Of a stretch of 64,000 nt of DNA, positions 41,725 through 50,592 are shown piece after piece (the first letter of the stretch is position 1; the number at the start of each line of letters is the position of its first letter). The notes under the pieces are model-generated. The model made no database searches. It had not been told where the DNA came from and worked only from the letters and a program-made list of their open reading frames with translations. Both the position numbers and the translations under genes were made by a program. The stretch is from positions 1-64,000 of the forward strand of contig JABCZO010000007.1 in NCBI GenBank assembly GCA_013289615.1. The letters run 5' to 3'. This stretch comes from Gammaproteobacteria bacterium. Its GTDB lineage: Bacteria > Pseudomonadota > Gammaproteobacteria > Steroidobacterales > Steroidobacteraceae.

Positions 41725-43905
41725 ATGCCTTCCGACCTGCTGAAAGCCCCGCTGGTGGGTGCCGCCTATCCGCTCGGCGCGAGCTGCGACTCAGAAGGCT
41801 GCAACTTTGCCGTCTTTGCCGGTAACGCCGAGCAGATCGACCTTTGCCTGTTCGACGCCAGCGGACGGCAGGAGCTGCGGCGCCTGCCGCTGCGCGAGTG
41901 CACCGACGGCGTCTGGCACGGCTACGTCACCGGGGTTGGGCCGGGCCAGCTGTACGGCTATCGCGCGCACGGACCGTACCAGCCGGAGCAGGGCCAGCGC
42001 TACAACGTCAACAAGCTGCTGCTCGATCCGTATGCGCGCAAGCTCGCCGGTACGCTGCGCTGGAGCGATGCGCTGTACGGCTACCGGCTGACCTCGCCGC
42101 GCGCCGACCTGTCGTTCGACCGGCGCGACAGCGCGTTTGCGATGCCGAAGGCCGTGGTCACGCTCGATCGCTTCGACTGGGGTGATGACCGGCCGCCGCG
42201 AACCCCGTGGACCGATACCATCATCTACGAGACGCATCTGCGCGGCTTGACGATGCGGCTCGACGGCATCCCCGAGCAGCAGCGCGGCACTGCGGCGGCG
42301 CTCGGGCATGAGCGCACCGTCGACTATCTCAAGAGCGTCGGCATCACGGCCATCGAGCTGCTACCCATTCATGCACACGTCAACGATCGTGCGTTGGTGG
42401 AGCGCGGGCTGTGCAATTACTGGGGCTACAACACGCTCGCGTTCTTCGCGCCCGAACCGCGCTACCTGTCCGACGGCAGCCTCGATGAGCTCAAGGGCGC
42501 CATCAGGGCGCTGCATGCCGCCGGCATCGAAGTGCTGCTCGACGTGGTCTACAACCATACCGGCGAAGGCAGCGAACTGGGACCGACCCTGAGCATGCGC
42601 GGACTGGACAATGCCGGCTATTATCGGCTGGTGCCGGACAACCTGCGCCAGTGCATCAACGACACCGGCACCGGCAATACCGTGAATTTCTCGCACTCGC
42701 GCGTGATACAGCTGACGCTCGATTCGCTGCGCTACTGGGTCGAGGACTTCCACGTCGACGGCTTTCGCTTCGACCTGAGCGTGACGCTGGGGCGCGAATA
42801 CAACGGCTACGACCCGGGCGCCGGCCTGTTCGATGCACTGCTGCAGGATCCGACGCTGGCGCGCGTCAAGCTGATAGCCGAGCCCTGGGACCTGGGTCCC
42901 GGCGGCTACCAGGTCGGTAATCATCCGGCCGGCATGGCGGAGTGGAACGACAAGTTTCGTGACGACGTGCGCCGGTTCTGGCGCGGGGATTCGGGCTTGC
43001 GCGGCGCGCTGGCCGCGCGACTGCAGGGATCGGCCGACCTGTTCGACCACCATTGCCGCCGCCCCTGGGCGTCGCTGAACTTCATCACCGCGCACGACGG
43101 CTTCACGCTGCAGGACTGGGTCAGCTACAACCAGAAACACAACGAGACCAACGGCGAGGACAATCGCGACGGCACCAGCAACAATGCCAGCAACAACTGG
43201 GGCGTGGAGGGGCCCACCGACGATCCGGCGGTGCAGGCGACGCGCGAATCGGTCAAGCGCGCGATGCTCGCGACGCTGCTGTTCTCGCACGGTACGCCGA
43301 TGCTGCTCGGTGGCGATGAGTGCGGCCGCACCCAGCATGGCAACAACAACGCCTATGCCCAGGACAACGAGCTGTCCTGGTTCGACTGGAGGCAGGCGCT
43401 GTCGCTGGCCGGAGTCGAGCAGCGAGCCTATGTCGCGCGGCTGATCAGACTACGGCGCGAGTTTTGCAGCCTGCGCAGCGACTACTACCAGCACGGACGC
43501 ATCGAGCCGCTGCCGCAGGTACGCGACATCGAGTGGTTCGACGAAAGTGGCGACATCATGCGGCCGGAAGACTGGCAGTACACCGAAGGCCGGCTGCTGA
43601 GCGTGCGCCGCGCGCGCCGGCTGGACGAGGAGCGGGTAGAAGTCAGCCTATTGTTGACCAACAACACCTCCGACTCGCACAGCTTTCAGCTGCCGGAGCC
43701 GAGGTTTCACTGGTGGTTGCGCCTGAACACCGCCGACACCCAGAGCGTGGATCAGCAGATCGAACGTCCGGCGATCGAAGTGGCGGCGCACAGTGTGCAG
43801 TTGCTGACCGCGATCGTGCCGGTGCAGTCGATCGGCATAGCAGCGACCACGGAAGCTGCACCGTCCGAGCCGGCTTCAGTCGCCGTCGCCACCGCCGTGG
43901 ACTGA
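41725..43905 (+). CDS. glgX: Glycogen debranching enzyme
   Basis: 726 aa. CBM48 at the N-terminus (PLGASCDSEGCNFAVFAGNA), then a GH13 domain with DVVYNHTGEGSELGPTLS, the nucleophile Asp in GFRFDLSVTLGR, acid Glu in LIAEPWDLGPGGYQVG and TAHDGFTLQDWVSYNQKHNE. These are GlgX/isoamylase signatures. It removes alpha-1,6 branches from phosphorylase-trimmed glycogen. It follows glgB by 22 bases with GAGG ahead of the ATG, so synthesis and breakdown enzymes share an operon. Its Ala/Val-rich tail overlaps the end of hemL on the other strand by 30 bases. Confidence 0.92.
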   Translation: MPSDLLKAPLVGAAYPLGASCDSEGCNFAVFAGNAEQIDLCLFDASGRQELRRLPLRECTDGVWHGYVTGVGPGQLYGYRAHGPYQPEQGQRYNVNKLLLDPYARKLAGTLRWSDALYGYRLTSPRADLSFDRRDSAFAMPKAVVTLDRFDWGDDRPPRTPWTDTIIYETHLRGLTMRLDGIPEQQRGTAAALGHERTVDYLKSVGITAIELLPIHAHVNDRALVERGLCNYWGYNTLAFFAPEPRYLSDGSLDELKGAIRALHAAGIEVLLDVVYNHTGEGSELGPTLSMRGLDNAGYYRLVPDNLRQCINDTGTGNTVNFSHSRVIQLTLDSLRYWVEDFHVDGFRFDLSVTLGREYNGYDPGAGLFDALLQDPTLARVKLIAEPWDLGPGGYQVGNHPAGMAEWNDKFRDDVRRFWRGDSGLRGALAARLQGSADLFDHHCRRPWASLNFITAHDGFTLQDWVSYNQKHNETNGEDNRDGTSNNASNNWGVEGPTDDPAVQATRESVKRAMLATLLFSHGTPMLLGGDECGRTQHGNNNAYAQDNELSWFDWRQALSLAGVEQRAYVARLIRLRREFCSLRSDYYQHGRIEPLPQVRDIEWFDESGDIMRPEDWQYTEGRLLSVRRARRLDEERVEVSLLLTNNTSDSHSFQLPEPRFHWWLRLNTADTQSVDQQIERPAIEVAAHSVQLLTAIVPVQSIGIAATTEAAPSEPASVAVATAVD

Positions 43906-45186
43906 AGCTTCGGGCGCAAGCAGCGCCTGCGCCAGTGCATCGATATCGGCTTCGCTATGCGCCGCCGACAGAAAGCCGACTTCAAACGCGCTCGGTGCCA
44001 GATAAATTCCGCGTGCCAGCAGCGAATGAAACAGCGGCGCAAAGCGCTGCCCGGCATCAGGCGGCAGATGCTGCGGCGCGCGCATCGGCGTGACCGGAAA
44101 CCCGCTGCCCGAACGGCAGATCCAGAATATCGAACCGACGCGCTGCAGCGCCAGTCCGGGCGCGCCACCGAGCGCGCGCTGCAGCCGGGCGCCGAGATCC
44201 TCCAGCCGCCGGTACAGGCGGCCATCCGCCAGGCGCTGCAAGGTGGCAAGTCCGGCGCACATCGCCAGCGGGTTCGCGCTCAACGTGCCGGCCTGGTAGA
44301 CGGGACCTGCCGGTGCGACCAATTCCATCAGCTCGCGCCGGCCGCCATAGGCGCCGACCGGGAAGCCGCCGCCGATCACCTTGCCATAAGTCGTCAGGTC
44401 CGGGTGGATGGCGCTCAGACCCGCATAGCCCTGAAATGAGAGCCTGAAGCCCGAGATCACCTCATCGAAGATCAGCAGCGAGCCGTGGGCGCGCGCGGTC
44501 TGCGCGAGCGAGCGCAGGAACTCGGGGCGTTGTGGCAGCAGGCCATAGTTGGCCGGCAGTGGCTCGATGATCACCGCGGCGATCTCGCGCCCGTAGCGAG
44601 CGAACATCGCCTGCAGTGCGGCCTGATCGTCGAGCGGTGCGACCAGGGTCTCTCGCACCACGTCGGGCGCCAGCCCTGCGCTGTCCGGCAGCGGTGCTTC
44701 GGCCAGGCCGGAGCCGGCGCGCAGCAGCATCGAGTCGGTGTGACCGTGGTAGCAGCCTTCGAATTTGAGGATCTTCGAGCGCCCGGTGGCCGCGCGTGCC
44801 ACGCGCAACGCCGACATCACCGCTTCGGTTCCCGAATTGACGAAGCGAATGCTCTCCACCCACGGAACGCTGGCGGTAATCAATTCCGCCAGTTCCAGGC
44901 TGTAGGCTTCCGCGGTGCCGAGGCTCCAGCCGCGCGACAGTGCGCCTTCCGCGGCGAGCCGCACCCCGGTATCGGCGTGACCCAGGATCAAAGGCCCGAA
45001 AGCCATGCAGAAATCCAGGTATTCGCGGCCGTCGACATCGCGCAGATGGGCGCCGGCTCCGCCGGTCATGAAGCGCGGCGTGCCGCCGACACCGCGAAAC
45101 GCGCGTACCGGGGAATGCACCCCGCCGGGCGACACGCGCCTGGCGCGCAGGAACAACTCCTCGGAACGCTCGCCTGCGCCGCTCAA
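43876..45186 (-). CDS. hemL: Glutamate-1-semialdehyde 2,1-aminomutase
   Basis: About 436 aa. No ATG fits the start; TTG at 45186 overlaps the hemB stop (TTGA), and TTG at 45198 is possible. PLP-enzyme motifs: FVNSGTEAVMSALRVAR, FEGCYHGHTDSM, FDEVISGFR and the catalytic Lys269 in TYGKVIGGGFPVGA. It converts glutamate-1-semialdehyde to 5-aminolevulinate in the C5 haem pathway. It is transcribed behind hemB and converges on glgX, overlapping its 3' end by 30 bases. Confidence 0.9.
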   Translation of the reverse strand: MSGAGERSEELFLRARRVSPGGVHSPVRAFRGVGGTPRFMTGGAGAHLRDVDGREYLDFCMAFGPLILGHADTGVRLAAEGALSRGWSLGTAEAYSLELAELITASVPWVESIRFVNSGTEAVMSALRVARAATGRSKILKFEGCYHGHTDSMLLRAGSGLAEAPLPDSAGLAPDVVRETLVAPLDDQAALQAMFARYGREIAAVIIEPLPANYGLLPQRPEFLRSLAQTARAHGSLLIFDEVISGFRLSFQGYAGLSAIHPDLTTYGKVIGGGFPVGAYGGRRELMELVAPAGPVYQAGTLSANPLAMCAGLATLQRLADGRLYRRLEDLGARLQRALGGAPGLALQRVGSIFWICRSGSGFPVTPMRAPQHLPPDAGQRFAPLFHSLLARGIYLAPSAFEVGFLSAAHSEADIDALAQALLAPEASVHGGGDGD

Positions 45187-46160
45187 GCCGCGAGCCAATC
45201 GCGCGCATAGCGCGCGCCATAGGTGATGATCATGCTCGCACCTGCGCGCCGGAACGCGATCAGGATCTCACGGTGCAGCGGCGCACGATTGGCGAGACCC
45301 TGGGCAACCAGTGCCTCGAGCGCGGCGAACTCGCCGCTGACGTGATACACCGCCCAGGGTTTGCGGATCGCGCGCGACAGTTCGCGCAACAGATCCAGAT
45401 ACGGCAGCCCGGGTTTGACCATCAGGATGTCAGCGCCCTCATTGGCATCGCGCTCGGCACACAGCCAGGCGTCGCCCGGCCGCGCCGGATCGAGCTGGTA
45501 GCTGGCACGGTCCTTCAGTGACGCGCCGGACTTGGGCGCCGAACCGGCCGCGACTCGAAATGGCCCATAGAGCGTCGAGTGGAATTTGACCGCATAGCTC
45601 ATCAGTATCGTGCGCTCGAGCCCGGCATCATCGAGCGCCGTGCGGATCGCGCGGATGCGTCCGTCCATCATGTCGCTCGGGGCGACACAGTCCGCGCCCG
45701 CCTGGGCGTAGGCCAGAGCGGCCTGCACCAGTTCGGCCACGCTGGCATCGTTGTCGAGGTGATCGCCCTCGGCATTGAGCACGCCGCAGTGGCCGTGGGG
45801 CGTCGACGAACACAGGCAGACGTCGGTCGCGAGCCAGATGTCGTGGCCAAAGCGTGCCTTCAGCGCCCGCACCTGGCCGGCGGTAAACGACCAGTCGATC
45901 TGGCGCTCGGCGCGCGCGCGCGCAACGCCGAACAGCAGGAACTTCGTGACCCCGGCCGCCAGATCGGCCTCGACCTGGCGCAGCAACGAATCGGTGCTTT
46001 CCTGGTGTACCCCGGTGAGGCCGGGTACGGCTTGCGGGCGGGTGAGTCCCTCGGCAACGAACAGCGGCTGGATCAGCTGGTCGAGCTGTACGTGCACCTC
46101 GCGCGTCAGGGCACGCACATGCTCATTTTGACGCAAACGGCGCAGGTCGAGAGAGCTCAT
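45183..46160 (-). CDS. hemB: Porphobilinogen synthase (delta-aminolevulinate dehydratase)
   Basis: 325 aa. The metal-binding Cys-rich loop DVCLCSSTPHGHCG (Cys115, 117, 125) and both active-site Lys (Lys192 in YAVKFHS, Lys249 in ILMVKPG) are present. It joins two 5-aminolevulinates into porphobilinogen. The stop codon overlaps the likely hemL start, giving consecutive pathway steps in a coupled operon. The demand for haem by the c-type proteins in this window fits, but no direct link is shown. Confidence 0.92.
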   Translation of the reverse strand: MSSLDLRRLRQNEHVRALTREVHVQLDQLIQPLFVAEGLTRPQAVPGLTGVHQESTDSLLRQVEADLAAGVTKFLLFGVARARAERQIDWSFTAGQVRALKARFGHDIWLATDVCLCSSTPHGHCGVLNAEGDHLDNDASVAELVQAALAYAQAGADCVAPSDMMDGRIRAIRTALDDAGLERTILMSYAVKFHSTLYGPFRVAAGSAPKSGASLKDRASYQLDPARPGDAWLCAERDANEGADILMVKPGLPYLDLLRELSRAIRKPWAVYHVSGEFAALEALVAQGLANRAPLHREILIAFRRAGASMIITYGARYARDWLAA

Positions 46161-46317
46161 GCGGTTTCCGATAATTCAAAGCAGGTCGGCAGGCTGACAG
46201 TGTGCCGCCAGCCGTAACGCCTGCGGTCATACATTGTCACATGGCCCGTGCCGGCGTCACGGCTTGCATCGTCAGCCGCCGACGGCAGCTGCGGCCCTCA
46301 ACTTATAAACCAATGTT
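46161..46317. promoter_or_regulatory. Divergent promoter region of hemB and cysH
   Basis: 157 bases between two divergent starts. An A+T-rich patch at about 46299-46318 (TTATAAACCAATGTTAT) is the likeliest cysH promoter or regulator site and has partial dyad symmetry. A CysB site here would make sense, but I cannot show one. Confidence 0.35.
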
Positions 46318-47091
46318 ATGAGGCCGGCGGTCAGAATCTCACCCGTTATGCCAACGGCCGCTACCCACCCGACCTCGATCGATCCGGCCCTCGCCCTCAA
46401 GGTACAAGCCAGTGTTGCGCTGCTGCGCCAGGGGCTGCGTGATCACGGCCGGCTGGTGTACGCGAGCAGCCTGGGCGCCGAGGCCATGGTGCTCACCGAC
46501 CTGATCTGGACTCAGGTGCCGCAGATCGACATCGTCAGCATCGACACCGGCCGGCTGCCGGAGGAGACCCTGACGCTGCTCGAGCGCCTCGAGCGCCGCT
46601 ATCAGCGCCGGATCAGGCTGTATTACCCGGACGCGCAGGCGCTGCAGGAATACGTGCGCGAGCACGGCATCAACGGCTTCTATAACAGCCTGGGCGAGCG
46701 CCTCAGCTGTTGCCAGATCCGCAAGGTCGAGCCGTTCAATCGCGCGCTAGCAGGTTACAGCGCCTGGGTGACCGGCGTGCGGCGCGAACAGTCGCAGCAG
46801 CGTGCCGCGGCGCAGCCGGTGGCACAGGACCTGCGCACCGGACTGCAGACCATCAGTCCGCTGCTCGACTGGTCGCAAGCGGAGATCTGGACCTATATCC
46901 GCACCCATCAGCTCGATTACAGCCCGCTGCACGATCGCGGCTATCCGAGCATTGGCTGCGTGCCGTGCACGCGCGCTGTCGAGCCGGGAGCCGAGCATCG
47001 GGACGGGCGCTGGTGGTGGGAAAATCCTGACTCGCGCGAGTGTGGCCTGCAGCCGCGACGGCGGCCGGCCGCGGTCACAGCTAGAGCTTAG
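46318..47091 (+). CDS. cysH: Adenylyl-sulfate (APS-type) reductase
   Basis: 257 aa from the ATG at 46318; ATG at 46348 is an alternative start. The PAPS/APS reductase fold is seen in YASSLGAEAMVLTDL and the SIDTGRLPEET segment. CC (Cys131/132, in LSCCQIRK) and C-x2-C (Cys214/Cys217, in GCVPCTR) are the 4Fe-4S ligands that mark the APS-reducing type rather than the cluster-free E. coli PAPS type. It makes sulfite for CysI. cysG follows 33 bases later. Confidence 0.9.
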   Translation: MRPAVRISPVMPTAATHPTSIDPALALKVQASVALLRQGLRDHGRLVYASSLGAEAMVLTDLIWTQVPQIDIVSIDTGRLPEETLTLLERLERRYQRRIRLYYPDAQALQEYVREHGINGFYNSLGERLSCCQIRKVEPFNRALAGYSAWVTGVRREQSQQRAAAQPVAQDLRTGLQTISPLLDWSQAEIWTYIRTHQLDYSPLHDRGYPSIGCVPCTRAVEPGAEHRDGRWWWENPDSRECGLQPRRRPAAVTARA

Positions 47092-47124
47092 GTCAAGGGC
47101 CGCCCGATCGGCTAAAGTTCGCCC

Positions 47125-48540
47125 ATGGACTATCTGCCGGTGTTCCTCAATCTGCGTGATCAACTGGCACTGGTGGTCGGTGGCGGCGCGGTGGCGACCC
47201 GCAAGGTCGAGCTGCTGCTGAAGGCGCATGCGCGGGTGCGTGTGGTGGCACCCCGGCTGCATGCCGAACTGTCGCTGTATCGCGATGCCGGCCGGATCGA
47301 GCACCTGGCCTGCGCATTCGAGCCGCGGCAGTTCGATGGTGCAATATTCGCCATCGCGGCCACCGATCGAAGCGACGTCAATCAGGCGGTGGCCGCGGCC
47401 GGTGCCGCGCGCGGCATATTCGTCAATGTCGTGGACGATGCTGCCGCCTCATCCGCTGTCATGCCGGCCATTGTCGATCGCTCGCCGCTGGTGATCGCGA
47501 TCGGCAGCTGCGGCCAGTCGCCGGCGCTGGCGCGGCGGGTGCGCGCCCAGCTCGAGGCGATGCTGCCCGAGCGGCTCGGTGATCTGGCACGACTGGCCGG
47601 CGCCGCGCGCGCGCGCGTTCAGCGCGCGCTGCCTGATATCGGGCTGCGGCGGCGCTTCTGGGACCGGCTGTTCGCGGGCAGCATCGCCAGCAAGGTGTTC
47701 GCCGGCGGCGCACGCGAGGCCGCGGCGCTGCTCGATGCGGAACTGCGCGCAGCCAGTGACGGCACGCAGCGGCCGCGCGGCGAGGTCTATCTGATCGGCG
47801 CCGGGCCCGGCGACCCGGATCTGCTGACACTGCGCGCATTGCAGTTGCTGCAACAGAGCGACGTGGTGCTGTACGACCGCCTGGTGAGCCCTGCCGTGCT
47901 CGAGCGCGTGCGCCGTGACGCCGAGCGGATCTTTGTCGGCAAGCAGCCCGGCCGGCACCGGGTCACGCAGGAGCGCATTCATTCGCTGCTGCTCGAGTAT
48001 GCGGGTCGGGGATTGCGCGTGGCGCGGCTCAAGGGCGGGGATCCATTCATCTTCGGCCGCGGCGGCGAGGAGCTCGACCTTGTGCGGCGCGCCGGCGTTC
48101 CGGTGATCGTGGTGCCCGGCATTACCGCGGCGCTGGGCGCGGCCGCATCGGCCGCGCTGCCGCTGACGCAGCGCGGCGTGGCGCCGTCGGTGACTTTCGT
48201 TACGGCGACCGGTGAGGGTGCGGAAGGCCTCGACTGGCGCTCGCTCGCGGCGCCGCTGCAGACGGTGGTGTTCTATATGGGAGTGGCGCAGTTGCCGCGG
48301 ATCGTCGAGCTGCTGCGCGCGCATGGCGCCCCGGCCGAACGTCCGGCCGCAATCGTCGAACAGGCGACGCTGCCGGGGCAGCGGGTCATCGCCGGCTGCC
48401 TGCGCGATATCAATGCACAGGCGCAGCGCGCCCAGGTAGTGGCGCCGGCACTGCTTATCGTCGGCGAAGTGGCCCGCCGCGCCGCGCAGTCGGCGGATCT
48501 GGTGCAGGCGCTGGACTTGCGCGGGGCCGCCAACGCATGA
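47125..48540 (+). CDS. cysG: Sirohaem synthase (fused CysG)
   Basis: 471 aa. The N-terminal part is the dehydrogenase/ferrochelatase (LALVVGGGAVATRKVELLL). The C-terminal half is uroporphyrinogen III methyltransferase, with VYLIGAGPGDPDLLTLRA, VARLKGGDPFIFGRGGEE and VVPGITAA. The usual LPLTHR motif reads LPLTQR. It makes the sirohaem cofactor needed by CysI. The stop overlaps the cysK start (ATGA). Confidence 0.9.
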   Translation: MDYLPVFLNLRDQLALVVGGGAVATRKVELLLKAHARVRVVAPRLHAELSLYRDAGRIEHLACAFEPRQFDGAIFAIAATDRSDVNQAVAAAGAARGIFVNVVDDAAASSAVMPAIVDRSPLVIAIGSCGQSPALARRVRAQLEAMLPERLGDLARLAGAARARVQRALPDIGLRRRFWDRLFAGSIASKVFAGGAREAAALLDAELRAASDGTQRPRGEVYLIGAGPGDPDLLTLRALQLLQQSDVVLYDRLVSPAVLERVRRDAERIFVGKQPGRHRVTQERIHSLLLEYAGRGLRVARLKGGDPFIFGRGGEELDLVRRAGVPVIVVPGITAALGAAASAALPLTQRGVAPSVTFVTATGEGAEGLDWRSLAAPLQTVVFYMGVAQLPRIVELLRAHGAPAERPAAIVEQATLPGQRVIAGCLRDINAQAQRAQVVAPALLIVGEVARRAAQSADLVQALDLRGAANA

Positions 48541-49538
48541 ATATCGTCAAGGACTTCATCGACGCGGTCGGCCGCACGCCGCTGATCCGGCTGCGGCGCC
48601 TGAGCGATGAGACCGGCTGCGAGATCCTCGGTAAGGCGGAATTCATGAATCCGGGCGGCTCGGTCAAGGATCGCGCTGCGCGCGGCATCGTGCTCGATGC
48701 CGAGCAACGCGGGCTGCTCAAGCCCGGCGGTACCGTGGTCGAAGGTACCGCCGGCAATACCGGCATCGGCCTGGCGCACGTCTGCAATGCCCGCGGCTAT
48801 CGCTGTGTGATCGTCATGCCCGATAACCAGTCGCCGGAAAAATACACATTGATCGAGGCGCTCGGCGCCGAGGTCCACCGAGTCAAGGCGGTGCCCTACA
48901 GCGATCCGAATCACTACCAGAAGGCCGCCGGCAGAATGGCGCAGGAACTGCCGAACGCGATCTGGAGTAATCAGTTCGATAACACCGCCAACCGCCGCGT
49001 CCACGTCGAGACTACCGGACCGGAGATCTGGCAGCAGACCGACGGGCGCATCGATGCCTTCGTCGCCGCCAGCGGCACCGGGGGCACTGTTGCCGGAGTG
49101 TCGGAATACCTCAAGTCGCGTGACCCCAGCGTGCGCACGGTGCTGGCCGATCCGCCTGGAAGCTCGCTGTATGAGTTCATCCGCCACGGCGTGCTCAAGG
49201 CCACCGGCAGCGGCTCGGTCACCGAGGGTATCGGCATCGGACGCATCACTGCCAACATGCAGGATGCGCCGATCGACGATGCGGTGCACGTCGAAGATGC
49301 CGAGACCGTGCACTACGTGTACCGGCTGCTGCGCGAGGAGGGGCTGTTCGTCGGCAGTACCAGCGGCGTCAACGTCGCGGCCGCGGTGCGTGTGGCACGC
49401 GATCTTGGACCGGGGCATACCGTGGTGACGGTGCTGTGCGACACCGGCTCGAAGTACCTGACGCGCCTGTTCAATCGCGACTGGCTGGCGCAGAAGGGCC
49501 TGCTCACGGCCGCGGGCGTTGCGGCAGCACCGGCATGA
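48537..49538 (+). CDS. cysK: Cysteine synthase (O-acetylserine sulfhydrylase)
   Basis: 333 aa, a PLP enzyme. The cofactor Lys is Lys44 in GGSVKDRAA; EGTAGNTGIGLA binds the substrate carboxylate, and SGTGGTVAGVSEYL holds the phosphate. It combines sulfide with O-acetylserine. It is linked at both ends by ATGA overlaps: cysG before and the ApbE gene after, so all three are translated together. The symbol is by function; several paralogous names exist. Confidence 0.88.
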   Translation: MNIVKDFIDAVGRTPLIRLRRLSDETGCEILGKAEFMNPGGSVKDRAARGIVLDAEQRGLLKPGGTVVEGTAGNTGIGLAHVCNARGYRCVIVMPDNQSPEKYTLIEALGAEVHRVKAVPYSDPNHYQKAAGRMAQELPNAIWSNQFDNTANRRVHVETTGPEIWQQTDGRIDAFVAASGTGGTVAGVSEYLKSRDPSVRTVLADPPGSSLYEFIRHGVLKATGSGSVTEGIGIGRITANMQDAPIDDAVHVEDAETVHYVYRLLREEGLFVGSTSGVNVAAAVRVARDLGPGHTVVTVLCDTGSKYLTRLFNRDWLAQKGLLTAAGVAAAPA

Positions 49539-50587
49539 GCGCAACTCGAGGCGCGCTGCTGCTGATGAGCATGCTCGCGGCGGCACCGGTGCATGCGCAA
49601 TGGCTGTCGCGCACCGTCGACGGCATCATGGGGACACGCATCTACGTCGAGATTTGGGCCGAAGACCAGGTCAAGGGCGAGGCGGCGATCGATGCCGTGA
49701 TGGACGAGATGCGGCACATCGACGACAGCATGAGCACCTACAAGCCGACCAGCGAGGTCTCCAGGGTCAACGCGCTCGCGGCCAGGCAGCCGGTGCCGAT
49801 CAGCGCGGAACTGTTCAAGCTGCTGGGCACGGCGCTGGAGTACTCGCGCATCACCGAGGGCGCATTTGATATCACCTACGCCAGTGTCGGCTACATGTAC
49901 GATTTTCGTGCGCACAAGCGACCGACCGAAAGCCAGATCCAGGCAGCGTTGCCGGCGGTGAACTATCGCCATGTGCTGCTCGACGCCAGGAAGCACGCGG
50001 TGCGCTTCTCTCAGCCGGGTGTCCGCATAGATCTGGGCGGCATCGCCAAGGGCTATTCGGTCGATCGAGGCATCGAGATCCTGCAGGCGCGCGGCTACAC
50101 CCACGCGCTGGTGAACGCCGGCGGCGACAGTCGCGTGATCGGCGATCGATTTGGCCGCCCGTGGGTGGTGGGCATCCGGCATCCGGACCATCCCGACCAG
50201 GTCATCACGCGCATACCGCTGGTGGACGCCGCGTTCTCGACCTCCGGCGACTACGAACGCTATTTCGATGAGGACGGCGTGCGCTACCACCACATCATCG
50301 ATCCGCACACCGGACATTCAGCCAGCAAGGTACGCAGCGCCACCGTGATTGCACCGACCGCGACCCGCACCGACGGGCTGTCGAAGACCGCGTTCGTGCT
50401 CGGACCGGACGAGGCGATGAGAATCTACAACCAGCTGGATGATGTCGATGCGGTGCTGGTCACGCCGGACGGGCGAATTCTCTATTCCAAGGGTTTGCAG
50501 CCGGGCGACGGGCCGTCGGCGGCCGCCGCGCCGGCAGACGCCACCCCGGCCGCCGCCGCCGTACAGGCGCCGCCGGCCGTGCACTGA
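49535..50587 (+). CDS. apbE: Exported FAD:protein FMN transferase (ApbE)
   Basis: 350 aa from the ATG at 49535, which overlaps the cysK stop. A signal peptide ends PVHAQ. ApbE landmarks are IMGTRIYVEIW, DDSMSTYKPTSEVSRVN, RIDLGGIAKGYSVDRG, NAGGDSRVIG and the metal-site region TATRTDGLSKTAFVLG. It attaches FMN by a phosphoester bond to Thr/Ser of exported redox proteins. No flavinylation target is adjacent. The DUF4266/DUF3570/TlpA arm at 9-12 kb is a frequent genomic companion of ApbE and is the best candidate partner in this window (inference). The C-terminal tail is Ala/Pro-rich. Confidence 0.9.
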   Translation: MSATRGALLLMSMLAAAPVHAQWLSRTVDGIMGTRIYVEIWAEDQVKGEAAIDAVMDEMRHIDDSMSTYKPTSEVSRVNALAARQPVPISAELFKLLGTALEYSRITEGAFDITYASVGYMYDFRAHKRPTESQIQAALPAVNYRHVLLDARKHAVRFSQPGVRIDLGGIAKGYSVDRGIEILQARGYTHALVNAGGDSRVIGDRFGRPWVVGIRHPDHPDQVITRIPLVDAAFSTSGDYERYFDEDGVRYHHIIDPHTGHSASKVRSATVIAPTATRTDGLSKTAFVLGPDEAMRIYNQLDDVDAVLVTPDGRILYSKGLQPGDGPSAAAAPADATPAAAAVQAPPAVH

Positions 50588-50592
50588 ATCGC

